Positions 1 through 11,173 of a stretch of 64,000 nucleotides of DNA are shown piece after piece. A program made the position numbers and the translations under genes. The stretch spans positions 1,984,001 to 2,048,000 of the forward strand of contig VSJF01000005.1 in the NCBI GenBank assembly GCA_009739215.1, written 5' to 3'. Under the pieces are notes generated by a model that was not told where the DNA came from, did no database searches, and was given only the letters and a program-made list of their open reading frames with translations. This DNA is from Floccularia luteovirens. Its lineage: Eukaryota; Basidiomycota; Agaricomycetes; Agaricales; Squamanitaceae. The stretch's first letter is position 1. Each line of letters starts with the position of its first letter.

Positions 1-22
1 TTACAATATAATCAGACAAAAT

Positions 23-103
23 TGGACACTGGGAATTGAACCCACAACCTCACGCAAGCATATAAAATGCGAAGCGTGCGCGCTACCCCTTTGCCAAGAG
101 CCC
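23..103 (-). tRNA. tRNA-Ala(CGC)-like gene with an intron, probably degenerate
   Basis: The minus strand folds partly as a tRNA. The 5' GGGCTCT pairs imperfectly with AGTGTCC at the 3' end. There is a D-loop-like AAGGGGTA, a perfect CACGC/GCGTG anticodon stem, and a T-loop GGTTCAATTCC. The anticodon loop reads TT-CGC-A followed by an 11-nt insert (TTTTATATGCT) before position 38, which is the canonical site of eukaryotic tRNA introns. Anticodon CGC would make it alanine. The D-stem keeps only two pairs, the acceptor stem has a T-T mismatch, and the outer T-stem pair is lost or shared with the acceptor. It therefore looks like a decayed tRNA or pseudo-tRNA. A covariance-model search would settle this. 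Confidence 0.45.
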
Positions 104-221
104 TGCGAAGACGTGAATGCAACACGCCAGCCCTGTCCAAAAATATCTTTATTTGGTCATGTTGTCCAACGGCCTCTGTCTATGAAGAAAAAACTCGAGA
201 AATCAGGAATTTGTTATCATA

Positions 222-1869
222 ATGAAAGATAGCTCAGCAAAAAGTAACTCTCGGTCAACAGTCGGTGCACCATCTCAGCACAACCAGTCGACTCGCAAGG
301 GAAAGAAGTCATGGCGAAAGAATATCAATATCGAAGATGTGGAAGCAGGCCTTGAAGAACTGAGAACTGAAGAGAGGGTCATCGGGTACGCTTCCTGTGT
401 CAATATTTAAATGTCGCGAATCTGATTGGAGATATAAAATGAAGTACGACCTTGTACAAAACTCACGACTAGCGATCTTTTCCAAATAGATGTCAAGGGA
501 GATGATCAATGTTTGTATAATTTATTCCTATTAGTTTTCACTAACTCTCAATTTTCAAGCTCGACGAAGTCTTCATCGCTTTTCGACCTCTCAGTTGACA
601 TCTACAAAAATTTTATCCCAACGTTCTGCTGTCCCTGCCGTTTACTCCCGCCTGTCTTCATCAAATAAAAGAAAATCTGCTGTTAGTAGGGAGGAGAAAG
701 ACAGGCTCCTGCGTATTGCCAGGCGACCTCGTAAAGGTCCATTCAACAGTATTATGGATCCGAGTGAACTGGAAGCTGGCAGCAGTGTGGTTGGTTTGAG
801 CAAAGCAGTACAATCAAGTGGTTCATATGATGCTTGGATCCCAGAGCCCGTGGAAGAGATTAAAGACGGACTAGAGACTGTTCAGAAAAAGGCCATAAAG
901 GTTCGCTTAACTACATGTCTTATCTATTCATTATTAATATCATATATAAAGCCGCCTATGTCAAAACATCCTAAAAGTATGATTGACGTTCCCGCAATTG
1001 TAGAGCCGCACCAGGGCATATCATACAACCCCCCAGCTGAAGCTCACCAGGAACTGTTAAATGAAGCGATTGAAGCTGAAAAGCGACGTCTACAGGGACT
1101 CGAGAAATTTGCCGACACTAAAGCAAAAATGGCCGTTGTGATACAGGAAGATCTACTACCCGAAAAGGGTCTTGCTCCTGGTATGAAACTTTATGAGGCG
1201 ACTTCAGAGGACGAAGCACCCCCAGACGAAGATGGTGTTGAATTTCCCGCCAAAAAATTACCTGTTCGAAAAACCACAGCTCAAAAGAACAAAGCCGCAA
1301 AACATCTGGCAGAGGTGAGCTTAAAACATTCTATCACAACGATAGAATCTTGAATTATCTGCTTGGAAGAAACGTGCTCTTGCCCAAGCGGCTGCTACCA
1401 AGCGGATGTTGGCTTCGGTAAATTCAGCGAAAGCATTTAGAAAACTAACAGCCCGATCAATTTCTGCGCAAGAAAGGGAACGGCTTCAGAAGCGATTAGA
1501 ATTGCAAGAAAAGTTGAAGAAACACGGACTGGCAGGGCAAAAGCTAGGGAAACATAAGGTACCAGAAAGTGAAGTGCTGGTGCAGATAGGAGAGGACTTG
1601 AGTGAGAATTTGAGGGGTCTGAAGGTACGTCTTTGCGGCCTATCGGCGGGTATAATGTAATAACAAATTGTCATGTACAAGCCTGAAGGTAATCTATTTC
1701 GTGATAGATTCCTCAGTTTACAACAACGTGCTTTAATCGAGCCACGAGCTCCAGTAATGTGTGTGTTCTTATCTTATGTTCGAAACACTTCTCATTGTTT
1801 TACAGACCAAAGAAACGAAGAAAGCGCGAAATTGAATATGAGAAGCATGCTTGGAAGCGGTTCCAGTAG
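222..1869 (+). CDS. NOP53: Ribosome biogenesis protein NOP53 (GLTSCR2/Nop53 family)
   Basis: NOP53 is a nucleolar 60S-assembly factor that binds pre-60S particles and helps recruit the exosome for 5.8S/ITS2 processing. Seven exons can be traced: 222-385, 473-510, 560-900, 952-1314, 1370-1624, 1682-1758 and 1806-1869. The N-terminus has the family signature SRKGKKxWRKN-like (STRKGKKSWRKNINIEDVEA). Next come DLFQIDVKGDD, the SQLTSTKILSQRSAVPAV block, and EKDRLLRIARRPRKGPFNSI. The charged helical C-terminal part ends with EKHAWKRFQ, as in other Nop53 proteins. The second exon is only 38 nt and is needed to restore DLFQIDVKGDD. All junctions have GT..AG ends and keep frame, so the gene looks intact. 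The first ATG at 222 gives the conserved N-terminus. Confidence 0.9.
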
Positions 1870-2627
1870 ATTTTCTAACCATGTAATCGCAAGTAACTTA
1901 TTGTGGTTGTACCTTGATGTACTTGATGCACATTACTTTTTTGCTTTTACTCATCCTTCTACCCCGCATTCAATTATCTGATTCCTCTCAAACATGACAG
2001 TTATCCATTAGTTTGGATTGACCAAGCCCCGATTTTATCGTGACATATAGCTGATAAGGGGTTACACACTCACATTCTTCATAACAACTAAGGCGGACAA
2101 TGCGGAGCTTTTGTATTCTTCGACTTTCACTGACCGACGGGTGGAATGATCAAGACTTCTCGTACACTTATCATGTGTTCTCCGCAAACACCGCCACCAT
2201 CAAAGGTTTTGACAAATACAACCGGCACTCGAAGTACAATGCATAATTATCTTGTAATGGACCCTTACAATCACCGCTGGCGTCTATCAGAAAAATACAA
2301 TTGACACGGTCATGCAGGGGCCTTCAAACAGTCTTCAAATTTCAAGTCAAGTGGTAAGTTCGGGCCAGCGGAAGCTATCGTCCTTTAATCTTTCCCGATG
2401 AGTACGCAATTCTACTTTATTTGTATCTAAGATTCTATGTCAGTAACAGAACATCCAGTAATATCATGACCTTCGGCATCATCTACGCCAACAACCGTTC
2501 TCGATATTTACAAGAAATCCCATCCTCGAACTCCGGAATGATAAACCGATTCTGTCTTTGACTTGGATATAAAGTAAGGTCCACATTTTCTCCACTTGTT
2601 CAGCAGTAATTTTCACTCGAGTGTCAA
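1870..2627. other. Intergenic, no gene recognised
   Basis: Roughly 760 nt between the NOP53 stop and the next start. Only short frames without splice-supported extension or recognisable similarity were seen. The part nearest 2628 presumably holds the promoter of the metalloprotease gene, but no clear TATA box was found. Confidence 0.5.
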
Positions 2628-4101
2628 ATGCAGGCTTTCCCTATTGTTCCTTCTAATCCCAGTGGTCCCCCTTCTGCTCCTGGAGGTATGGGTCAACCTT
2701 TCAATCAACCCAAAGTTAACTCACCGAATAACAATACTTCGAATGTTCCTCCAACGAACCCATCAAGCAACGCCTCAGGAGGCACCTCGAATCAACCTCT
2801 TGGTCCTCCCCGATCTGGTGGAACTTTCAGCAATGGCCATCCTGCTATCCCCGGCCCAATACCCGTTGCTGGAAATAATATGAGGCCTAATAGTCACCCT
2901 TTTCCCGGGCAGAACGGCAACCAATATCCTGGACAATGGAACACATCTTGTAACTGTGGAAATCAGACGTGTGGGTGCGCCACTACCGGTTGCTCCTGCG
3001 CCACCACGGGTTGTAATTGTAATAATTCCCCGCCTCCACCACCCGTATGCAACCAATGTGGATGTCCCCCACCAAATTGCAACTGTCCACCCCTTAACCC
3101 CCCACCTGTGTGTAATCAGTGTGGATGTCCTCCACCAAAATGCAACTGTCCACCGACCAACCCGCCACCCACAAATCCTGGCGGTCCCGCCCAGGGTGTT
3201 GATTCCTCCACTTTTGTTGGATGTGTCACTTTCGATATAGATCTTCACGCAGACAACCAAGGGGGTGATGGTAGTGCAAATGCGGTAATCGGAACTGCTC
3301 AAACGCTATGGGATGTTGGTGCTGTAAGTCAGAAGCTAATTCCTGATCTTTCTCACAAATTGATGCGACATGGATATAGACAATCAATTACTCTTTCATA
3401 TCATGGATGGAAGACCAGAAGGATCAAGATGGAAATGATGCCACTGTCATCAAAACTGGTACCGCTACCCAAATAGCCAAGGTTAACGCCACCTTTGTGG
3501 AATGGCAACAATACGCCAATATCAACTTTCAGTTGGTTACAACTCCAAATGCCGACCTTCGCATCACGTTCAATCCCAGCAAGGGGAATCAAACTAAAGG
3601 GTGGGGTAAAAAAATTCTAGACGTCACTAACAATGCCTGGAATATGAATCTTGCAAGCGTCAAGGACAATGGTTTGAATGTTGTCGATGTCAAAGAAAGG
3701 AGTAATATCTTGCATGAATTTGGCCATGCTTTGGGTCTTTTGCATGAACACCAAAACCCGGCTCGGACTCGCGGTGTTAACACTATAACTTTCAAGATTG
3801 ATGGTCAGTCAGAGAATTTACGAAACATTTGTGGGATCTAAACAACCTTCTAGATGCAATCGAGTACTATGTTGATAACACGGACGAAACCAAAGAAACT
3901 ATTCAAAAGAATATCACTAATATTCTGGAGGCAAAAAACACGAGTGCCTTCACACTGGTTGACTTTGATTCCATAATGATGTAAGTGCTTCAGTTATCCA
4001 TACAACAAGTGCTTATTACCCCCAGATATCCGATCCCTGGCCAAATCACGGTAGAAGGTATCGACATAAATGACCCGTCTGAGCTTTCAAATCTGGACTA
4101 A
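2628..4101 (+). CDS. HExxH zinc metalloprotease with a Pro/Cys-rich N-terminal repeat region (locus MP1)
   Basis: Exons are 2628-3323, 3380-3803, 3854-3980 and 4026-4101. The first ~230 residues are rich in Pro, Asn, Gly and Cys, with near-repeats such as VCNQCGCPPPNCNCPP and VCNQCGCPPPKCNCPP. No signal peptide is evident. The catalytic part starts with TLWDVGATINYSF and contains HEFGHALGLLHEHQ, the HExxHxxGxxHE metzincin (astacin-like) zinc site. The Met-turn DFDSIMIYP is rebuilt across the last intron. Three intact minus-strand paralogues at 52.6-59.4 kb share exon order and the Met-turn junction, and support these splice sites. In those paralogues the Met-turn is followed by an LSxLDKAF..INYP module. 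Here the same module starts (LSNLD, 4084-4098) but hits TAA at 4099-4101, and its continuation (KAFITIIYPF) lies in the next frame. The stop is therefore probably a frameshift artefact or mutation inside a longer gene that continues to 6744. Confidence 0.75.
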
Positions 4102-6744
4102 AGCTTTCATTACGATAATATATCCTTTTACTCGACTAACAATACGTCACAAGCGGTTCAGTATGGACCGTTGAATACGCGTTGGGTATTTTAGGAGTCA
4201 TCGAACCATGGCGCACGAAGATCATCCAGTTCTACGATGCTGCGAACTATCTACAAATGCGGGAGGAATTCTATGACTACCTATTTTGGAGAGCTAATAA
4301 CCCGAATCCTCCTCCTCAACAAGGTGCAAATCCCGGTGGACCCGGTATGGATATCAATCCTGGTTCCCCCGCTGATGATGCAACAACTGGATCATTCCTT
4401 GATATTATTTTAGAAAAGATGTCAGAAGTCTTCGCACCAACCACTGGCCAGATCTTCTCTCTGCAGTTCCCCGGACGGTTTTTGCAACAGGAGCAATATG
4501 CTTGGGATACATCTGCAGCTGGCATTTATGGCCAGTTCGTTAAGCCCACTGTAGTCAACGAAAGCGAGTTCCGGCTCGTGGATCAACTTTACAATGTGGG
4601 CACAGTCGTAGGCGCGCCCAATGGCATCAACTTGTCGATCGTATATGAACAATGTCTTAATAATCTTATTCCTGCGTTCCAGACATCTGCATTATCGAAA
4701 CAGCAGGATCAGATTCGGCAATGGCTATTGAAACCAGTCCCAACATCAGGATGGGTGAAGGATCTCATAACAGCCCAACAAACTGGTGCTTCTGCCTCAT
4801 CTCCTGCACCAGCAGATATCGATCCCGGCGCCCCCATCACTGGTACTACTCCCTCTGATCAGCCTATGTTCTCTGTCGCAAACAAACTTGATGGTGACAG
4901 CGTGAACAGGATGGAGCTAGCAGAGGCTCTTATGCAGGAATATCTTTCAGCGAAACAAGCATGGGAGTTAGAGAGAGATGAAATGATCAAGAGTGCTACC
5001 CCCGATACACTCAACGATGTCACACGCAAGCTGGCACATATCACTGCAATTCGCGAGGCTCAGCTCGCTTCGAAATACGCAGACGCGGTTGTACGTGGAT
5101 ATTCTCATACTATCAAACAATATCTCGGATATATGGACATCAAAAGTCCCGCGGAATTCCTGCAGGAAGCTAAGGACTCCCTTCGCGAAGCTGCCACGAG
5201 TTCTTTGGATGCAAGCTTAACAGTCTATCCTGTGCAGATGCTAGCCCATCGACTGGTTCCAGGGTTTATCCACATCATTCACTTTGGAGGATCTCACCTC
5301 CGATCCCGCACTCATCGATCAGCAGATTGACGCCAAGTCGAAACAGCTTGATGTACTCAACAGTAAACTTGCGTCGTTACAACTCAATCCAAAAATTGAC
5401 ACGACAGCGTTGCAAGCACAATTGGATGCAGCTCAGAGCAGGTATGACGACGCACAAGCCACCTTATCGACAACATATTCCAATGAAGTCATCTCCCTTG
5501 CCAAGAGTTGTATTAATTCTGCTGGGAGCTTCCTCATGACTGAATTCCAGGCTTTGGCAAAGACATATAATGTTACGGATACGTCGTATACGGGAATCGA
5601 GGGTGCTATGACGAAGCTTTCTGACGCGCAGCAGGCGGTAACACAAGCTTCAAGGGCGTATTCATCACTTCTCTCGCAAAAGGCGCTTGCGCTTGCCACG
5701 GATACCGAGAATCAAAAGACTCAAATCACACTAGACATTAACTCACTTACTCGCGATTTGGACGAGCTAACTGCACGAAGACAAGCCCTACGTCCTGCAC
5801 CCACCACAGGAGTGACCCCTGCACCGACAACACCTGGTTCAATCAACGATGTTCCCATCCTCCCGCCGACAAATCAATCCGCTGGTGGGAGCAGGTGGCA
5901 AGAAATTATCATGAACCACACATTGACAACCCAATTTTCGACCGAGAGCAGCTCCAGCACTGGGAAAACATCCAAGACTGATATTGGATTATTCTTGTAT
6001 AACTCACATTCCGAATCATCTTCATCGACTGGGCAGTCCAGCAGTAACAGTAGCGATTTCTCGCTCAATGTGCAAATTGGATTCCGTGCGACGTTAGTCA
6101 CTGTGGATCGTGCAGGATGGTTCCAACCACAATTCTTTAAACAGTCAGCAGGGTTTTATCATATTGATGAGACGGTATCGTGGTCCAAGTGGCCTGCTGG
6201 AATCACAACATTAGACGATTTAAAGGATGCAGGACCAGATGGATGGGACGATATCAACAAATACCTTCTCCCAGCTTATCCTGTAGGATTCATCATTTGC
6301 AAGGTTAGGATAAGTCCATATTTATATGTGCTGCGAGATAGTGGCTAATAAAAGCTACTTAGGACATCACCATCAAGATTGCCATGAGTTCGACTCAGAT
6401 GAGCGCTAGCGCAGCAAACATGGAACAAACACTCGCCAAATCAAGAGGTGTTCTATGTTTCTCAACGAGCTCAGCGGAAACAAGTACATCCTCTGAGAAG
6501 TCATACAATTTCACATCTGCTTCTGATGGTATCATCATTCGCATACCTGGACCACAGGTAAAATTTTCATAAACTCTTATCATTGAATTAATTATAACTG
6601 AATTTATGTTATTTTTACAAGATTTTGGGTTACTACCTTCAATTAACAGATACGGATAACACTCAGGACATGCCAACCGAATTACCTCCTGACTTTTTGG
6701 TTTCGGATGCGGAATACGACTCTACAACTACTACCAAGACTTAA
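4102..6744 (+). pseudogene. C-terminal part of the MP1 locus: metalloprotease family module plus a long unrecognised extension, frame-disrupted
   Basis: KAFITIIYPF (4100-4129) is one frame ahead of the catalytic exons. SGSVWTVEYALGILGV (from 4152, third frame) matches the family pattern W-T-x-x-x-A-L-x-x-x-GV of the three paralogues, and the frame stays open to 5330. It then continues one frame on from about 5245 to 6303, with exons 6363-6557 and 6622-6744. The extension of ~850 residues has a helical, Gln/Ala-rich region (about 4430-5210), a coiled-coil-like stretch (about 5290-5790), and a Ser/Thr-rich segment with SSSSTGKTSK and ESSSSTGQSS. It ends in a hydrophobic/aromatic block with VTVDRAGWFQPQFFKQS and AYPVGFIICK. 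I do not recognise this family. The second break could alternatively be a 154-nt intron (5091-5244, GTACGT...CTAG), but that would remove sequence that reads as coding. The first two shifts have no convincing intron. Confidence 0.5.
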
Positions 6745-7916
6745 AAGTTTTTTACTTTCCGAAGTCATATATAGACTTACGTTCTGTATCCCGCATCTTG
6801 TATGTAATGGTTCGCCAACCTGTAATCTAAACCGTGCTGGAGTAGAATGATTGGTCACTCCTTATTCAGGTACTGAGAGAAACTTGATAGTTTTTTACAT
6901 ACTTATTGTTGTACTGTATTGCTCATGTGTAAGTGCATCATTTTGAGTGTCGTGTCGCGTATTGAATATGTATTGCCAATCCAATCAAGGTAATTTAATT
7001 GCAGTTCCCCTTTTGGATTTATATAATTAAATGTGCAGTGTATCTGGGGTCCGACGTTGGAAAACGAGAACCCTGGATATGCATCACAAATGTGGTAACG
7101 CTGGACTCTGTTGGACCCTCCAATAAAGACAGTAAGACATCAAAAGACGATCATCTTACACCGAGAATTACCCATCGCGTGAGTATGATGTATGTAGTAA
7201 ACAACAAAGCAAGACAATTGGACCTATTATCATTGGTTCAACCAGAATTTCACACCTATATCATAAGCTGAATCATCCGTCCAACCAACGATATCGAACT
7301 ATAATGCATTATGATTTGGTTATTGTCAGAAAGACAATCCATCCTGATGAAACACCGAACCGACAAGGGGTAGCCATCTGTTTTCTCTCATTTGAATAAC
7401 GTGTCAGCTGTCAATATCATTGATCATTCTGGAACGCTTCTTGATCATCAGATTTCTGGAAAAAAGGAAAATCAATGATTGGCGCACAGACTCGATGGTT
7501 GTAAGTTACAGCATGAAGTTTCCACTAAAATCCACTTGCACATGCCAATTGAAGCGGAAGCCTGGAATTAGAAGAGTCGACGGGCTGACATGTGAGCGGA
7601 TGTACAATGTATATACATAACCGGCTTTTATTACACCACCATCAATTGTTGATCATAAACCTCGCTACTTTTTATTTCCATTGAAAATTTAGTCGTCAAT
7701 TTTATCAGCCTTTGATATTTCAATGCCAGTTCCCTAAGGTTTCCATGGAAACGTATACCACAAATTTTCGAACACACTCAGTAGAAATCTACAATTTTTT
7801 GGTATGTACGGTAGTAAAATCAACATAATTTAATTCTGGGTATAAACCCCCCAAAACACGATATACTAGTTACTGACTCGAAGAAATCCATGTAATAACT
7901 AATGAAGGCGATGCTT
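6745..7916. other. Intergenic, no gene recognised
   Basis: About 1.2 kb between converging genes. It is AT-rich with short, unsupported frames only (for example 6999-7271 and 7420-7620). No tRNA, repeat or transposon signature was noticed. Confidence 0.5.
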
Positions 7917-8602
7917 TTAAAGAGCGAAGGCAGCAAGGCCAAGAGCTGCCATTCCGGCTAAAGCACTGAAACCATTTGAAATGGCGCCGTTTCCAGTAGC
8001 GGGGGGAGATGCGGCTGGTGAAGAGGCAGACGGGGAGGTTCCAGCTGAGGATGCTGGCTTAGAGCTAGCAGAGGCTGGGCTTGAGGCGGCGGGAGCAGAT
8101 GCAGCAGGGGAAGATGCGGCGGGGGAAGATGCGGCAGGAGAAGACGCTGCTGGAGTAGATGCAGCGAGCCCAAGAGTGTCAGTGGTTGCAGGGGTAGTAG
8201 CACTAGCGGCATCTGAGGCGGTCAGAGTTACACCCTTCAGTAGAATAAGAATCTATCTCTTCGTGGAAACTTCAAAACATACCGCCGATAAGCAAAGCGC
8301 TTGTGCTGCTTTCAGAGCATTTTGAAGGTCACCACCGCTGCACCCTGACTGAATGCAGGAGGTAGTGTCAGACACAAATTTGGGGGTAGTGCACAAGCAC
8401 TTGGTGTCAGTTTGAGCGCAACCACCAAGATCAGCGCCTGTGATACAAGCTAAAGCACATGCTGAAAATTTATCAGTGAAAAAATGAAGGGAGGGTGCAA
8501 TGGAGAAGACCTACTGGGGAAATCAGCCTGACGGGCAAAGATAGAGGATGATGCAGATGCAACAGCAACTAAAGCAGAGAGGGCTACGAAAGAGAGACGC
8601 AT
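7917..8602 (-). CDS. CFEM-domain GPI-anchored cell-wall protein
   Basis: Three exons, 8515-8602, 8283-8461 and 7917-8234, give 194 residues. MRLSFVALSALVAVASA is a clear signal peptide. Residues ~31-88 carry the eight-cysteine CFEM pattern: CALACI, GGCAQTDTKCLC, SCIQSGCSGGDL, and a last Cys in AAQALCLSA. A low-complexity Ala/Pro/Ser stalk follows, with repeated SSPAA units. The tail is a hydrophobic GPI signal after a small-residue site (GNGAISNGFSALAGMAALGL). CFEM proteins are secreted and attach to membrane or wall through GPI. Some bind haem, others act at host or mating surfaces. Intron 8235-8282 (48 nt) and intron 8462-8514 have GT..AG ends. The gene is divergent from the L31 gene. An Ala-rich frame on the plus strand here is its antisense shadow. 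Confidence 0.9.
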
Positions 8603-8700
8603 TATTACTGGGAGAAAGCGAAAGTAGAGAATGTGACGGGATGTGGTTAAAACTCGAAGGGAATTTTCTGAGTCGTAAGGTCAAAAAGTCAAACACAGCG

Positions 8701-8709
8701 GGCTTTATA
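8701..8709 (-). promoter_or_regulatory. Probable TATA box of the CFEM gene
   Basis: The minus strand reads TATAAAGCC, about 100 nt upstream of the ATG at 8602. This distance resembles other TATA-containing genes in the window. Confidence 0.4.
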
Positions 8710-9191
8710 TTCTTCAGATCAAACACTTTCGGGGTCTTGGGAGGTCTTTTAATAATTATATAGGTCATGCTTGGTTCCTGGGTCCTGGGAATACCAGAAA
8801 AGGCCGCTTCTTTTAAGTATTTAGCCGTGGTTGCACATGCCAGCAGACGGCGGGACTGAGCTGTATCATAACCTTCTCATACAACAATAGAATAGAACTC
8901 GTACCACGTATAATGCAGCATTGTAGAGCACAACGGGGTTTGCATACAGAGTACAAGGTTACAAACAACCTTCTCTTTTAGGCAGTTCTACTTATGGTTA
9001 AGATCTTCTTTTCCACCATCATCTTTACCTAATCCTTGATCTAACCCCAACTTCATTCCACGTGATATCCGGAACACACCGCAAAACTTGCAAAGCCACA
9101 CGAACCTTATTTTTGTTTACACCACAGTCTGTCACCAAATAAACCACACAAATCACGATCCTTTGCTCATCGACCAAGACACCCGCAAAAC

Positions 9192-9802
9192 ATGGTAAGT
9201 TCTTCCCTATGAATGACAAGGGCTTGATTGAAATCTGATCACTGTGCACTTTTCTAGGCCCGTACCAATAAGAAGAAGGTATGCTTTCGATGTTCTATTC
9301 TATCATGTAACCCTTAGACCGATAAACAATATAGACTACTGGTAAGACTCGTTCAGCACTCCAGGATGTCGTGACACGGGAATACACTATTCACCTACAC
9401 AAGCGTGTGTTTGGTCGCTCATTTAAAAAGCGTGCTCCCTGGGCCGTAAAATCTGTCATTGAATTCGCTCAAAAGGCGATGGGTACAAAAGATGTACGGC
9501 TCGACCCCAAACTTAACCAGGCTGTCTGGGCGCAGGGTATCAAAACAGTTCCTCATCGGTTGCGAGTGAAACTTGAACGTATGCCACTTGTTTATATCTG
9601 CTTTTGAGTGCATATATGCTAATAACAATATAGGAAAACGTAATGATGAGGAAAACGCAAAAGAAAAGCTCTATACATACGTCAGCCATGTGCAAGTTCC
9701 AACATTCAAGGTGCGTCAAACTGTATCATATAGTATCAATTGAATTTTGATAGCATCTTCCACCTGTAGGGCCTTCAAACAACGGTTGTTGACGCAGAGT
9801 GA
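9192..9802 (+). CDS. RPL31: 60S ribosomal protein L31 (eL31)
   Basis: Exons are 9192-9194 (the ATG alone), 9258-9278, 9335-9578, 9634-9710 and 9770-9802. The product begins [18 protein letters not shown] and contains [40 protein letters not shown] and [18 protein letters not shown]. It ends [22 protein letters not shown], a complete eL31 protein. eL31 sits near the polypeptide exit tunnel and contacts chaperones and nascent-chain factors. All introns are short with canonical ends. A start codon standing alone as exon 1 is supported by GTAAGT directly after ATG and by the frame of the next exon. The RPP1 gene at 51 kb shows the same arrangement. Confidence 0.95.
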
Positions 9803-10670
9803 TTCAGATTTTACGGTCTTCTGCGTATTTCTCCGCAATATGCATGTATCTCACACACTACATATGATATGCCTTGCAAATCAAACCAACCATGTTTATT
9901 GACGCTGAAATTTCTTATGAGCAGTTTCTTCTCCTTTTGATATCAAACTATTTTGGCAATCTTTCTAGTGAACAAAGTCATTGATGAAACAAGAGCGTCT
10001 CGACTCACTCCAGACATCTGTGTTTGTGGCGCGGCACGATGGCAGTCCCATAATTCTTAAGGGAAAAGAACTCATTCACTTCAGTTTCAATTATCTCTGA
10101 CCGTGAACCTATCTTGAAGAAGGTTAAGGTTACGTTTTGTCGCATCCGAGCAGCTGAAGTCCTTAGTTGGACCCTGAGGCTCATCAGGATCTTCATTTAG
10201 CTTCGAGAAGAGTGACCAGTGTAAAGAGGTAAATAAATTTTCGGTCTTGGCTGTAGGATGTAGAACGAATGGAAGTCCGCCGTGTCCATACAAGGGTTAA
10301 GCTCGTCCCATATGTCCTACCAATGTCTCTTTCGGTGTCCCGACTACAGGTAATGTAATATCTCCTTTCGTCACGAGAACCACCAAGCCGAGCTAAAAAT
10401 TGATGTGGTGAGACCGTATGCAGTTAGCACTCGTTTGAAAGAGGCGAAGCTCTACGAGGTCAATGCACTCATGACAGGCTCCTCGGAGAATATTATCACT
10501 TGTACCAGCGCCTACCCGCATCACAAGACGTCCGCGATTAAAGTCTCGTCCGCAGCTTACAGGGAGCCACGACCATAAAATCAGGCGACTTGATAATTTT
10601 TACCTCATTCTAAATTCTGACCTCATACAACAATTCTGCGATATAAGCCATCGGTCGCGCTTGTCCGCCG
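9803..10670. other. Intergenic, no gene recognised
   Basis: About 870 nt with short frames only (for example two overlapping minus-strand frames at 10005-10293) and no recognisable product or splice-supported model. Confidence 0.45.
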
Positions 10671-11003
10671 TTACGAAAACAGTGTAAGCTACCCCGGTCT
10701 TACCTGCGGGATCATTTTGACCTACATACATGGAACAATTAAGTTACCATCGTCAGACTTTACGGCTTATTTTCCTCAGCATGTCCTGTGAAGTTCTTGT
10801 TCAAGGGTCCTACATGTGATCCCACGTGAAATCGATGACTATGACCCATCATAATAGCCGTTCCAGGCTACCTGTACTACTATTCACTGAGAATGCGTAA
10901 GGAATCTATTCAACTTGTAAAGCTTACTGAACGTTGATATTTCTTTGTAGATTAATAAAGCCCAGAATACTCAATATTACACGATGGACCACAGTTCCAC
11001 TAC

Positions 11004-11013
11004 TATAAATAAC
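11004..11013 (+). promoter_or_regulatory. TATA box, esterase copy 1
   Basis: TATAAATAAC, 170 nt upstream of the start codon. The same ten bases occur at the equivalent position of all four copies. Confidence 0.65.
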
Positions 11014-11173
11014 TTGACACATCCCAACTGCTCCTGCGAGCAATTGTCCTACTACCGATGTATTCGGACGGCCAGTGTAATCATTTTTCACTCATATTGA
11101 CCCGTGCAGGATCGCTAACCAGGCTTAAAAGCCAACGAAAATGAGAGAGTTGACGAAGCTTCACAACAGAAAC

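Noticed and set aside
2950..3190. CNQCGCPPP repeats read as a metallothionein
   Set aside because: They are in frame with, and directly followed by, the metalloprotease core, so they are treated as its N-terminal region.
4095..4105. Programmed +1 frameshifting at GAC-TAA-A in MP1
   Set aside because: Considered because one stop codon separates matching family motifs. With further steps downstream and a similar pattern in an F-box gene, mutation or assembly error is the simpler explanation. Kept only as a check under findings.
7981..8325. Plus-strand Ala/Gly/Glu-rich frame
   Set aside because: Antisense shadow of the Ala/Pro/Ser stalk of the CFEM gene, whose minus-strand exons have a signal peptide, cysteine pattern and GPI signal.
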